64,000 nt of DNA from an uncultured Eubacteriales bacterium (lineage in GTDB: Bacteria; Bacillota; Clostridia; Oscillospirales; Acutalibacteraceae): the NCBI GenBank assembly GCA_934489735.1, contig CAKSSR010000009.1:1-64000 (forward strand), in the 5' to 3' direction. Below the pieces are notes generated by a model that saw only the letters and a program-made list of their open reading frames with translations, had not been told where the DNA came from and ran no database searches. Positions 8,163 through 15,937 of this stretch are shown here, in pieces; positions within the stretch are counted from its first letter, which is position 1, and every line of letters begins with the position of its first letter. The position numbers and the translations under genes are program-made.

Positions 8163-9209
8163 TTGTTATCTATTATTGTAAATGGAAGTAAAGTTTTAAT
8201 AAAAAGAGGGATTTTAGATTATTGTGGGGAATTTATCATAGACGAAGTAAAGTTTTCTAAGGCATTGATTATAAGCGACAGGAATGTTTCAAGGATTTAT
8301 ATGGACAGGCTGACGAAGCAGTTAAGCGACATGAACTTTAAAACTGACATATATTTAATAGAAAATGGAGAAAAGAGCAAAAATTTAGCGACAGCTGAGA
8401 AAATATATGACTTATTATCATCGACATTAATATCAAGGGCAGACTTAATCATTGCAATTGGAGGGGGAGTAGTTACAGACATAGCGGGATTTGTAGCTGC
8501 GACATACAAAAGGGGAGTAAATTTAATAAATATTCCAACATCTTTACTAGGAATGATAGACGCATCGATAGGAGGGAAGAATGGAGTCAATACGAATTTT
8601 GGGAAAAATCTAGTAGGGACATTCTATCAGCCGAAGTTAGTCATCATTGATCCAGACATTTTAAACACTTTACCAATGGATGAACTAAGAAGTGGTATAG
8701 CCGAGGCAATAAAGTACGGATGCATAAGTGACAGATATTTATTTAGTATTTTAGAGCAAGGCAGCTTGGATGAGAATAGGGAAGAAATAATAAGTAGATG
8801 CATAATAATAAAGAAAAAGGCAGTAGAGGACGACCCATTTGACGAAGGGGAGAGAATGTTATTAAATTTTGGACATACCATTGGACATGCGATAGAGAAA
8901 ATGTACAATTATGGGACTGTATCGCACGGGCAAGCGGTATCAATTGGAATGAACATAATGACAAAGGTATCAGAAATGGAAGGATTGACTTCAAAAGGGA
9001 CATATAAAAGGCTAACCTTACTATGCAAGAAATACAACTTACCGATAAGCGTTGATGTACCAATAGACATGATATATAAAACGATATTAAATGACAAAAA
9101 GGCACTAGACGACTATATAAATTTAATATTTATCAAAGAAATAGGGAAAAGCTTTATATACAAGTCAAAAATTGATAGATTCGTTGAACAAATGACTAAA
9201 ATATGTTAG
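8163..9209 (+). CDS. aroB: 3-dehydroquinate synthase
   Basis: About 348 residues. Converts DAHP to 3-dehydroquinate in the shikimate pathway, using NAD+ and a divalent metal, in the cytosol. Diagnostic motifs are IAIGGGVVTDIAGFVA, the KRGVNLINIPTSLLGMIDASIGGK block, the metal-binding E of GIAEAIKYG and the histidines of NFGHTIGHAIE. Start choice: AGGTG sits six bases before TTG 8163; a GTG nine bases upstream (8154) is also in frame but lacks a ribosome site. First gene of a plus-strand operon with chorismate synthase and DAHP synthase; the order is not pathway order and the middle steps (aroD, aroE, aroK, aroA) are not in this window. Confidence 0.95.
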   Translation: MLSIIVNGSKVLIKRGILDYCGEFIIDEVKFSKALIISDRNVSRIYMDRLTKQLSDMNFKTDIYLIENGEKSKNLATAEKIYDLLSSTLISRADLIIAIGGGVVTDIAGFVAATYKRGVNLINIPTSLLGMIDASIGGKNGVNTNFGKNLVGTFYQPKLVIIDPDILNTLPMDELRSGIAEAIKYGCISDRYLFSILEQGSLDENREEIISRCIIIKKKAVEDDPFDEGERMLLNFGHTIGHAIEKMYNYGTVSHGQAVSIGMNIMTKVSEMEGLTSKGTYKRLTLLCKKYNLPISVDVPIDMIYKTILNDKKALDDYINLIFIKEIGKSFIYKSKIDRFVEQMTKIC

Positions 9210-9225
9210 AATAAGGGTGGTGAAA

Positions 9226-9241
9226 GCTATCAATTGATAGC
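9226..9241 (+). promoter_or_regulatory. 16-bp perfect palindrome between ribosome site and aroC start
   Basis: GCTATCAATTGATAGC is fully self-complementary and lies between AAGGGTGGTG (9213-9222) and the only in-frame ATG (9250). A hairpin here would shorten the otherwise too long 27-nt spacing, or could block initiation. Confidence 0.45.
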
Positions 9242-9249
9242 GATGTGAC

Positions 9250-10341
9250 ATGTCATCTATTTGGGGGAGCAATGTAAAGATATCTATTTTTGGAGAAAGT
9301 CATGGAAAAGGGATAGGAGTTACAATCGACGGACTACCATCTGGAGAGAGAATAGATATGGAAGAGATAGAATTTGAAATGAAAAGAAGGAGGCCGGGTG
9401 AGAATTCTTTATCGACTGGAAGAAAAGAGAAGGACAAGCCAGACATAATTTCAGGGATGCTAAACGGATTTACGACAGGGACACCTCTGTGCACTATTTT
9501 CTATAATAATGACATAAATCCTTTACATTATGATGAACTAAATTATATAATTAGGCCTGGCCATGCCGACTATACTGGCCATGTACGATACAAAGGGTTT
9601 GCAAATTTCACGGGAGGAGGGCATTTTTCTGGAAGATTGACATGTCCATTAGTATTTGCAGGTGCAATATGTAGACAGATTTTAAGAAAAAGAGGGATAG
9701 ACATTGGATCGCACATCAGTTCAATTGGAGAAATAAACGACGAAAGGTTTAATCCAACTAAAATTGATGAAAAGACTTTAAATAAGTTGGCAAAGTGTTC
9801 GTTCCCGACGATTGATGTTGGCATAAAGGAAGAAATGATTAAAAAAATAGAAGAAGTAAAGAAAGACAATGATAGCATTGGAGGAACTATAGAATGTGCT
9901 ATTATTGGAATCAAAGCAGGATTAGGCTCGCCTATGTTCGACGGAATAGAAAGTAAGATATCTTCAATCATTTTTAGCATACCGGGAGTAAAAGGGATAG
10001 AATTTGGCAATGGCTTTTATTCATCAAGCATAAGAGGAAGCGAGAATAATGATCCGTTTTTTTATGAAAATGATAAAATTAAGACAAGGACTAACAATCA
10101 TGGAGGAATATTGGGAGGAATAAGTTCAGGAATGCCAATAATATTTAGGGCAGGATTTAAACCGACTCCATCGATTGGCAAGATTCAATCAAGTATTAGC
10201 TTAAAAGATAAGACTCAAGAGGAAGTTAATATAAAAGGCAGGCATGATCCATGCATAGTCACCAGAGCAGTACCAGTAGTTGAGTCAGCTGCAGCAATTG
10301 CTATGCTTGATATATTATTGTCTGATATAAGTCAATTTTGA
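9250..10341 (+). CDS. aroC: chorismate synthase
   Basis: 363 residues, normal length. Catalyses the last shikimate step, EPSP to chorismate, with reduced FMN. The family signatures are present: GESHGKGIGVTIDGLP near the N-terminus, RPGHADYTG, FTGGGHFSGR, the NNHGGILGGISSGMPI block and the C-terminal GRHDPCIVTRAVPVVES. The flavin reductase two genes downstream could help supply reduced flavin, but that is speculation. Upstream in-frame codons end in a stop at 9238, so ATG 9250 is the only reasonable start although its ribosome site is unusually far, separated by a palindrome. Confidence 0.96.
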   Translation: MSSIWGSNVKISIFGESHGKGIGVTIDGLPSGERIDMEEIEFEMKRRRPGENSLSTGRKEKDKPDIISGMLNGFTTGTPLCTIFYNNDINPLHYDELNYIIRPGHADYTGHVRYKGFANFTGGGHFSGRLTCPLVFAGAICRQILRKRGIDIGSHISSIGEINDERFNPTKIDEKTLNKLAKCSFPTIDVGIKEEMIKKIEEVKKDNDSIGGTIECAIIGIKAGLGSPMFDGIESKISSIIFSIPGVKGIEFGNGFYSSSIRGSENNDPFFYENDKIKTRTNNHGGILGGISSGMPIIFRAGFKPTPSIGKIQSSISLKDKTQEEVNIKGRHDPCIVTRAVPVVESAAAIAMLDILLSDISQF

Positions 10342-10372
10342 TATATGAAAAGGAATGGGGTGAATGTAGGAT

Positions 10373-11167
10373 ATGGAAAATTTAAAAATAAGTAAAAATT
10401 CTTTATATGGATTAAAAAAAATAGAAGAGCAGTTTGAATCATTGCACAAGGGGCTGCATATAATAGCAGGACCGTGTTCAGTAGAAAACAGAGAAATGAT
10501 GGAAATTACAGCCGAGAAGCTATCGGAACTAGGAATTGAGTTCTTAAGAGGAGGTGCATTTAAACCGAGGACATCTCCTTATGATTTTCAAGGATTAGGC
10601 GAGGAAGGTTTGAAAATATTAAGAGAAGCAGGGAAAAAGTTTGGAATGCTAACTGTAAGCGAGGTAGTGGACACGAGATACGTAGAAACTATGACAAGGC
10701 ATGTAGATATGTTGCAAATTGGTTCAAGAAACATGAGCAACTTTGAATTACTTAAAGAAGTTGGAAGGTCAAAGCATCCAGTTTTATTAAAAAGGGGGAT
10801 GTGTTCAACAGTTGAAGAGTTCAAGTTTGCGGCGGAATACATAGCAAATGAAGGAAATAAGAATATTACTTTATGCGAAAGAGGCATAAGGACATTTGAG
10901 ACAGCAACTAGAAACACCTTGGACATAGCGTGCATTGCAATATTAAAGAAAGAAACAAAGTTACCAGTAATGGTTGACTTGAGTCATTCACTTGGCCGTA
11001 AAGATATATTAATATCAGTTGCAAGATCTGTAATAGCAATGGGAGTCGACGGAATAATGATAGAAGTTCATAATGACCCGGGTAAAGCACTTTCAGATAA
11101 GTTTCAGCAATTAAGTTTGGATGAATTTAAGTATTTTATGACACAGATAGCAAAAAATGAAGTTTAG
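10373..11167 (+). CDS. aroF: 3-deoxy-7-phosphoheptulonate (DAHP) synthase, type I beta, catalytic domain only
   Basis: 264 residues. Condenses PEP and erythrose 4-phosphate to start the shikimate pathway. Motifs: [44 protein letters not shown], and the metal ligands C and H in [12 protein letters not shown] and [12 protein letters not shown]. There is no N-terminal ferredoxin-like or C-terminal chorismate-mutase extension, so it belongs to the short, KDO8P-synthase-like subclass usually insensitive to feedback by aromatic amino acids. Follows aroC by 31 bp, with GGGGTG and AGGA upstream. Gene symbol is given by function; aroG is also used for this family. Confidence 0.93.
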   Translation: MENLKISKNSLYGLKKIEEQFESLHKGLHIIAGPCSVENREMMEITAEKLSELGIEFLRGGAFKPRTSPYDFQGLGEEGLKILREAGKKFGMLTVSEVVDTRYVETMTRHVDMLQIGSRNMSNFELLKEVGRSKHPVLLKRGMCSTVEEFKFAAEYIANEGNKNITLCERGIRTFETATRNTLDIACIAILKKETKLPVMVDLSHSLGRKDILISVARSVIAMGVDGIMIEVHNDPGKALSDKFQQLSLDEFKYFMTQIAKNEV

Positions 11168-11178
11168 GAGAGATGATT

Positions 11179-11721
11179 TTGAAAAATATATTGATTTTGT
11201 CAGGGAGTCCACATAAAAATGGAACCTCTTCAGCATTATTGGATAGGTTTGAAGAGGGAGCAAGAAGCAATGGCAATGAAGTAACTAGGAGGAACGTAGC
11301 TTTCCTCAATATAAATGGATGCCTTGGCTGTAATAATTGTAAGATCAACAAGGGAATTTGTAGCCAAGTTGATGACTTCTCGATGATCAAAGATGACATA
11401 AGGGAATCAGACGTAGTAGTCTTTGCAACGCCTTTATACTATTTTGGAATGTCGGCTCAGCTCAAACAAGTGATAGACAGATTCCACTCAATCGGCGACG
11501 AACTTAAGAATAAGAAGAGACAGACAATACTAATTTCAACTCAAACAAATCCAAGTCAAGAAATAACAAAAGCATTGATAGACCATTACAAAATGATTAT
11601 AAATTATTGGGGATGGGATATAATTGATATGCTAATTGCTACGGCAGTACCGACTTTGGAAGAACTTATTAAGACGGATTATTTAGAAAAAGCTAAAGAA
11701 CTAGGAAAAAGAATATCATGA
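11179..11721 (+). CDS. flavodoxin-fold NAD(P)H-dependent FMN reductase / iron-sulfur flavoprotein-like
   Basis: About 180 residues. The N-terminus ILILSGSPHKNGTSSALL is the FMN phosphate loop of the NADPH-dependent FMN reductase family; the segment GCLGCNNCKINKGIC holds closely spaced cysteines as in iron-sulfur flavoproteins, and ATPLYYFGMSAQLKQVIDR is the second conserved block. Start: AGGAG is eight bases before TTG 11179, while ATG 11173 is only two bases from it, so TTG is preferred. Part of the aro operon (11 bp after DAHP synthase); it overlaps the next gene by 4 bp. Probably a cytosolic electron-transfer or quinone/flavin reductase; substrate not determinable. Confidence 0.85.
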   Translation: MKNILILSGSPHKNGTSSALLDRFEEGARSNGNEVTRRNVAFLNINGCLGCNNCKINKGICSQVDDFSMIKDDIRESDVVVFATPLYYFGMSAQLKQVIDRFHSIGDELKNKKRQTILISTQTNPSQEITKALIDHYKMIINYWGWDIIDMLIATAVPTLEELIKTDYLEKAKELGKRIS

Positions 11722-12530
11722 GAAAGAAAAAGATATATTTTGGAATGTTTTTTTGCTTTATAATTATGAATTTTGTACTTTATGCTGAGGTGAATGCATT
11801 GTTTTCTAATACTCATTATAACATCGGTAAGAAAATGATTACTAAAATGGATAAAAAACTAGAAGAAGATGAAGAAAAAGCATTCTTATCTGGAATGGTT
11901 TATGCAGATATAGGAAGATTTAAGTTCGATAAAGAAGTAAAGATTAACTCAGACTCAGAAGAATTTGTAAACATATTAGAAAAGTTTGCTAAGAATGATA
12001 ACGAGATTTGGTTTGTAAAGGGAATGAAGATGCATATTATCCAGGACAGTCACACAGACGAAATGATTTCAAATATCTTTGGAAAAAATGAAGAAGGATA
12101 TATAGGTTATATAAAAGACTGCGGGATTTTAGAAAAGTACTTTTCAAATGTTGACAACAGTTATCTATATAATAACCATTTGGATAAGTTTAGTCTTGAT
12201 CAAGTGAAAAAAGGATTGAATATTGATAAAATGTTCGATAAATTTCACTTGCCGGTAGGAAATATCAATATATTATGCAAATCAATTTTAAATAATTATT
12301 ACGACCACTTAAAAAAAGAAGAATTAGTTTCATCATATAACGATCTGATTATAAAAACATATGAATCTTTAGGATTGGATTTGAATAATGAAGACATTAA
12401 TCAACAAGAGGCTAATATAGTTGGATCATGTGCAATCATTAGTTATGTTTCAGAAGTAAAAACTGACTTGAGTAAGATAATTGAATCAGAAATTGAGAGA
12501 ATATCAGACTTATGTTTAGAATTTATTTAA
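11718..12530 (+). CDS. secreted zinc-dependent phospholipase C-like protein
   Basis: 270 residues with an N-terminal signal peptide (KKK then about 17 hydrophobic residues ending AEVNA). Mature start has NTHYNIGKKM; then FLSGMVYADIGRF and KGMKMHIIQDSHTDEM, the H/D-rich pattern of the zinc-dependent phospholipase C / S1-P1 nuclease-like fold. Overlaps the upstream reductase by ATGA, so it is translationally coupled in the aro operon, an unexpected place for an exported hydrolase. A second, more canonical member of the superfamily lies at 39127. Activity is not certain because the C-terminal metal ligands are not clear; it may be a lipid- or wall-associated hydrolase. Confidence 0.65.
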   Translation: MRKKKIYFGMFFCFIIMNFVLYAEVNALFSNTHYNIGKKMITKMDKKLEEDEEKAFLSGMVYADIGRFKFDKEVKINSDSEEFVNILEKFAKNDNEIWFVKGMKMHIIQDSHTDEMISNIFGKNEEGYIGYIKDCGILEKYFSNVDNSYLYNNHLDKFSLDQVKKGLNIDKMFDKFHLPVGNINILCKSILNNYYDHLKKEELVSSYNDLIIKTYESLGLDLNNEDINQQEANIVGSCAIISYVSEVKTDLSKIIESEIERISDLCLEFI

Positions 12531-12554
12531 ATAATGAATAAGAGGTGATTATAT

Positions 12555-12923
12555 TTGAGACCAATAGCTAACTTTTTATGGATAATATTTGGCGGATTGA
12601 TACTTAGTTTGTTCTGGGCAATGGCAGGCTTGATATTTTGCATATCCATAATAGGAATACCATTTGGAATGCAATGCTTTAAGTTTGCTTCGCTTATGTT
12701 GGCACCATTTGGGAAAGAGATAATTTATGCAAATGGAATCGGAAGCTTTATATTGAATATAATATGGATATTATTTTTTGGCTGGGAACTTGCAATTCTT
12801 TCATTAGTAATAGGAGTTTTGTGGTGTTTGACTATAGTCGGATATCCAATAGGAATCCAATGTATTAAATTTGCTAAGCTTTCGTTTATGCCATTTGGCG
12901 CAGAGATAGTAAATTTAGAATAA
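12555..12923 (+). CDS. YccF-family membrane protein
   Basis: 122 residues with two homologous halves, each with a hydrophobic hairpin followed by GIPFGMQCFKFASL and GYPIGIQCIKFAKL, the hallmark of the YccF family (two YccF domains). Starts with TTG preceded by GAGGTGATTATA. About four transmembrane segments; inner-membrane location, function unknown in all bacteria. Last gene of the aro operon, followed by a terminator. Confidence 0.9.
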   Translation: MRPIANFLWIIFGGLILSLFWAMAGLIFCISIIGIPFGMQCFKFASLMLAPFGKEIIYANGIGSFILNIIWILFFGWELAILSLVIGVLWCLTIVGYPIGIQCIKFAKLSFMPFGAEIVNLE

Positions 12924-12940
12924 TTTTATATATTTTTGGG

Positions 12941-12970
12941 AGGCTGTACTTAACAGCCTTTTAACTTTTA
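12941..12970 (+). terminator. intrinsic terminator of the aro operon
   Basis: AGGCTGT-ACTTA-ACAGCCT: 7-bp perfect stem (12941-12959), followed by TTTAACTTTT. Confidence 0.8.
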
Positions 12971-13006
12971 GTATAAGTATATAAAGTTTGTTAAATTTTT
13001 GTTAAG

Positions 13007-13038
13007 TTTGATATTTTTATGAGCTAATATGATATAAT
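13007..13038 (+). promoter_or_regulatory. promoter of the first repeat-protein gene
   Basis: TATAAT at 13033-13038, 34 bp before the GTG start; TTGATA at 13008-13013 gives a long 19-bp spacer. Confidence 0.4.
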
Positions 13039-13072
13039 GATTTCATATTGATTCTAAATGGAGGAAAATGTT

Positions 13073-13703
13073 GTGAATTTTATAGGAATGATTAAAAAAA
13101 CTTTATGCATTTTATGTTTGGGCACCGCAATGTCAGCAATATCGGTAATGGCTACTGACAATGACTTTTCAAAGTCTGAAATTTTTGGACAAAATAGGAC
13201 TTATATGGGGATTGATAGAAACGACCACGCACACTCGTGACTTTAGTCATGAGTTAGTGGAAGAACCGTAGGAACTACGGGGATAGCTTGGTAAATATCT
13301 TTCCGTTAGGAGAGAGTTCCCAAGAACCCTGCGACTTTAGTTGTGGGAGGTTCAGGGAGTAGAACCATCAAAAGCTAAAGTAATGTCAGAAATATTTGAT
13401 AAAGAAGTTACTTCTGGCAAGAGCTATCAATATGCTGATGAGTATGTAACAGCAAAATTTTCAGAAAATTTAGATGAAAGTGAAGCAAGATTAAAGGCTG
13501 AGATGGTAGAACAAGAACTTAGATCTGGCAGAAGTTGTTGCTATACATATGAGTATGTAAAATTAAGGATTAAAGACAAAATGGAAGAAAGGCAAGCCAG
13601 AAACATAGCAGATGTATATGAAAGATTAGTTTTAATGGGAGTAAAAACTGAGTGTGCAGAAGGAATGGCTAAGCTAATGTTAGGAATTATCACCATTGGC
13701 TAA
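13073..13703 (+). pseudogene. secreted helical-repeat protein, interrupted by an IS200/IS605-type mini-element
   Basis: The first part (GTG 13073, GGAGG upstream) encodes a signal peptide almost identical to that of the next gene (NFIGMIKKTLCILCLGTA). The frame runs into a stop at 13238-13240, inside an inserted element. After the element the protein resumes (GVEPSKAKVMSEIFDKE, then repeat units with GKSYQYADEYV and GRSCCYTYEYV) to a stop at 13703. Removal of 13232-13355 (124 bp) joins both halves in frame without any other change, so the disruption is probably recent. The intact protein would have had about 165 residues with two to three repeats, a shorter paralogue of the next gene. Confidence 0.8.
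13232..13355 (+). mobile_element. IS200/IS605-type non-autonomous element with omega-RNA-like right end, copy 1
   Basis: No transposase. Left subterminal hairpin CTCGTGACT-TT-AGTCATGAG (13234-13253) and right hairpin CCCTGCGACT-TT-AGTTGTGGG (13327-13347) share the GACTTTAGTC tip typical of IS200/IS605 ends; the right end reads GGTTCAG. Inside lie a perfect CCGTAG-GAA-CTACGG hairpin and a CTTGG...CCAAG long-range pairing. 109 bp (13247-13355) recur at 47305-47413 with one difference. The structure resembles the region that yields the TnpB guide (omega) RNA. Exact left border is not known. Confidence 0.75.
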
Positions 13704-13776
13704 CGATTTGTATGTAGATTAGATTTAGAAAAAAGCATTATTTAATGTTTTGAATAGAAAATTTGGAGGAAAAACT

Positions 13777-14631
13777 ATGAATTTTATAGGAATGATTAAA
13801 AAAACTTTATGTATTTTATGTTTGGGCACCGCAGTGTCAGCAGGATCTGTAATGGCAATGAATCCATGTGGAGGCCGCACACCAGCAGCTGTAATAATTG
13901 AGAGAGAAGTTAGTTCGGGCAGAAGCGTTCAGTATGCAACTGCATATGCAAACTTTATTCAAAGAGGATTTAGTGAAGCTAAAGCAAGAAAAATGGTAGA
14001 AATCTTTGAAAGTGAAACAAGAGCAGGCAGAAGTGTGCAGTATGCAGAGAAGTATGCAATTAGTAGAGTCGAATATGTATTAGATGAATCGGAAGCAAGA
14101 AGATGTACAGAAGTATATGTAAATGAGCTCAAAGAGGGTAAAAGTGCGATATATGCAGAATTTTATTCCATAGCCTTAGTAAGAGGAAGAACGGATGAGG
14201 CTACAGCAAGGAAATCTGCAGAAATTTTTGAGCAAGAGGTCAAAGCTGGTAGAGGTGCTGTTTATGCATGTGAATATTCAAAGCTAATAGCATGCCATGG
14301 TTTGCCTGCAGAATCGGCAAGGAGGCTAGCAGATGCTGCAATCAGAGAAATGAAAGCAGGGAAAAGTCCAGTCTACATAGACCAATATATTAGATTAAAG
14401 GTAGGTCAAGAAACTGGTGAAGAAAGGCCGATGGATGAAGAGACAATAAGAGAAATAGCAAGAATTTATGCTGATTTGGTTAACCAAGGAGTAGAACCAG
14501 AACAAGCTGAGCGTATAGCAAAAGCATTTTTAGGAATTGGCGGGATGGTAGTAGCCGTTGACGAGGAAGACGAAAACGATATTCAAGATGCGGTAAGGAT
14601 TGCTTTAAATAAAGATAACAAAAATAGATAA
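13777..14631 (+). CDS. secreted alpha-helical repeat protein (about 37-residue repeats)
   Basis: 284 residues from ATG 13777 (GGAGG seven bases upstream; an earlier in-frame TTG lacks a site). A signal peptide (MNFIGMIKKTLCILCLGTAVSAG) is followed by at least five tandem repeats of about 37 residues with the pattern AR..aEIFE.E..aGRs..YA..Ya, each ending in a Gly-x-Ser/Gly-Lys/Arg then Tyr-Ala motif. The C-terminus is acidic (EEDEND). No anchor is visible, so it is probably released or loosely wall-bound. I recognise no named family; the helix-turn-helix periodicity suggests a solenoid, perhaps for protein binding. Paralogue of the broken gene upstream and distantly like the protein starting at 62622. 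Confidence 0.8.
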   Translation: MNFIGMIKKTLCILCLGTAVSAGSVMAMNPCGGRTPAAVIIEREVSSGRSVQYATAYANFIQRGFSEAKARKMVEIFESETRAGRSVQYAEKYAISRVEYVLDESEARRCTEVYVNELKEGKSAIYAEFYSIALVRGRTDEATARKSAEIFEQEVKAGRGAVYACEYSKLIACHGLPAESARRLADAAIREMKAGKSPVYIDQYIRLKVGQETGEERPMDEETIREIARIYADLVNQGVEPEQAERIAKAFLGIGGMVVAVDEEDENDIQDAVRIALNKDNKNR

Positions 14632-14647
14632 GAGAACAGAACAAATT

Positions 14648-14690
14648 AACCGAAACTCACTTAGTTGTGGATTTCGGTTTAAATTTTTTT
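14648..14690 (+). terminator. intrinsic terminator
   Basis: AACCGAAA...TTTCGGTT hairpin (14648-14679) with an inner CAC/GTG pair, followed by TTAAATTTTTTT. The convergent minus-strand gene ends just downstream, so it may work in both directions. Confidence 0.75.
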
Positions 14691-14711
14691 ATAAATTGAT
14701 TAATTGTTTTA

Positions 14712-15677
14712 TTATTTCTTAGACTTTTGTCTGTATAAGAAGAAAATAGACAAGGCGCTGATAGCGATGAATGACAAAACTATGACGTATGCAGTGCTAT
14801 TTTCACCGGTTTTTAAATATTTGTTACCTGATTTAGATTCGTCTTCAGATATTTTATCATTTTGCTTAGAATCGTCATCAAAAGTATTATCAGACTTATT
14901 AGAGGAGGTATCATTTACTACTTCAAAGCTAGTAGAAGCAGAACCAGTTTTAGAATTTATTGATATTGAATGCTTTCCGTTAGACAAAGTTGATATAAAT
15001 TCAGGTTTTAGTTCGACTATAGTACTCCCGCTCTTGACGGTATAACAATCTTTACCAATTTCTTTTGCATCTACATATACACTTTCGAAATCTTCATACT
15101 TAGCATTTGAAGTAAATGTCAAACTTTTGCTAGAGCCTTGTTCCCATTTACTATTTTCACCTTTTGTTATCTTATTTTTGCTATCTCGAACGTAATGATA
15201 AGTATCTTCCCACATTACGTCGTTACTTATTAACTCTTCGCTTTCTCCTTCAACTATTTTTGCGATCTGGACAGAAAATGTCAAGTAAGAATCTTTAATA
15301 CTTAAGCCGGCCTTTTCATAATCTGGGCAACCTCCATTCAAAAAGTTAGAAACGTCGAAAGACATAGGCAAACTATAAGAACCATTTGATCCAGATGAAT
15401 CAAGTGTTATAGAATATATTGGATTTTTTTTATCTTTGGCATCAAACAGGTTAAATTTTACTGCGGTACGGAACTCTTTGCCATTGGAATCCTTACCGCC
15501 GGTTGGCCACATGTAATCCCAGATTGCATAAATTGTCTGTCGGTCAGATCCTATCTTCATATTTAAGTCATAAGGATCCATATTGGTATCAGCAGCAATT
15601 GAATAAAATTGAGTAAAAGTAAATATCATTGATAAAGAAATAAACAGTAATGATATCTTTTTATTAAAGAACTTCAC
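14712..15677 (-). CDS. wall-anchored surface protein with X2-like domain
   Basis: 321 residues from GTG 15677 (AGGAG seven bases upstream). Signal peptide (VKFFNKKISLLFISLSMIF); a middle domain of unknown type (about 35-180); an Ig-like domain (about 190-270: KWEQGSSKSLTFTSNA, GKHSISINS) that resembles the carbohydrate-binding X2/Ig-like modules found in clostridial surface proteins; an acidic Ser/Asp-rich spacer; and a C-terminal sorting-like tail YLKTGENS + hydrophobic segment + RQKSKK. The sorting motif lacks the usual LP before x-T-G, as in the protein at 53189, which has the same Ig-like module. Probably on the cell surface; no partner known. Confidence 0.78.
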   Translation of the reverse strand: MKFFNKKISLLFISLSMIFTFTQFYSIAADTNMDPYDLNMKIGSDRQTIYAIWDYMWPTGGKDSNGKEFRTAVKFNLFDAKDKKNPIYSITLDSSGSNGSYSLPMSFDVSNFLNGGCPDYEKAGLSIKDSYLTFSVQIAKIVEGESEELISNDVMWEDTYHYVRDSKNKITKGENSKWEQGSSKSLTFTSNAKYEDFESVYVDAKEIGKDCYTVKSGSTIVELKPEFISTLSNGKHSISINSKTGSASTSFEVVNDTSSNKSDNTFDDDSKQNDKISEDESKSGNKYLKTGENSTAYVIVLSFIAISALSIFFLYRQKSKK

Positions 15678-15699
15678 GGAATCACTCCTATTAGTAATC

Positions 15700-15786
15700 A
15701 AAGCTTGTCGTCCTATTGACTTTAGTCAGCAAAATGGTTATAGTTGGATAAGAACGAAAATGAAAACTAAAGAAAGGACAAGCTTT
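15700..15786. repeat. 87-bp unit bounded by 10-bp inverted repeats
   Basis: AAAGCTTGTC (15700-15709) and GACAAGCTTT (15777-15786) are perfect inverted copies. Between them lies TTGACTTTAGTCAG, whose GACTTTAGTC core equals the hairpin tip of the IS200/IS605-type elements at 13232 and 47305. It may be a mini-element relic or a leader hairpin of the minus-strand gene. Confidence 0.45.
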
Positions 15787-15871
15787 AATTAATAATTATT
15801 TGATAAAATTTTACCACGGGTTATTGTACAATGAGAATATTATACTTGAAATTAGATAAAAGTACAGTCCT

Positions 15872-15903
15872 GTTTCCAAAAAGTCACTTTCCAGGTTGGA
15901 AAC
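15872..15903 (+). promoter_or_regulatory. inverted repeat upstream of the HTH gene, possible operator
   Basis: GTTTCCAA (15872-15879) and TTGGAAAC (15896-15903) form perfect arms spaced by 16 bp, 34 bp before the likely start of the helix-turn-helix regulator. Autoregulatory operator or leader hairpin; not distinguishable by eye. Confidence 0.4.
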
Positions 15904-15937
15904 GTTAGGATTGTTTAAATATTTGGAGTTGATTTTA

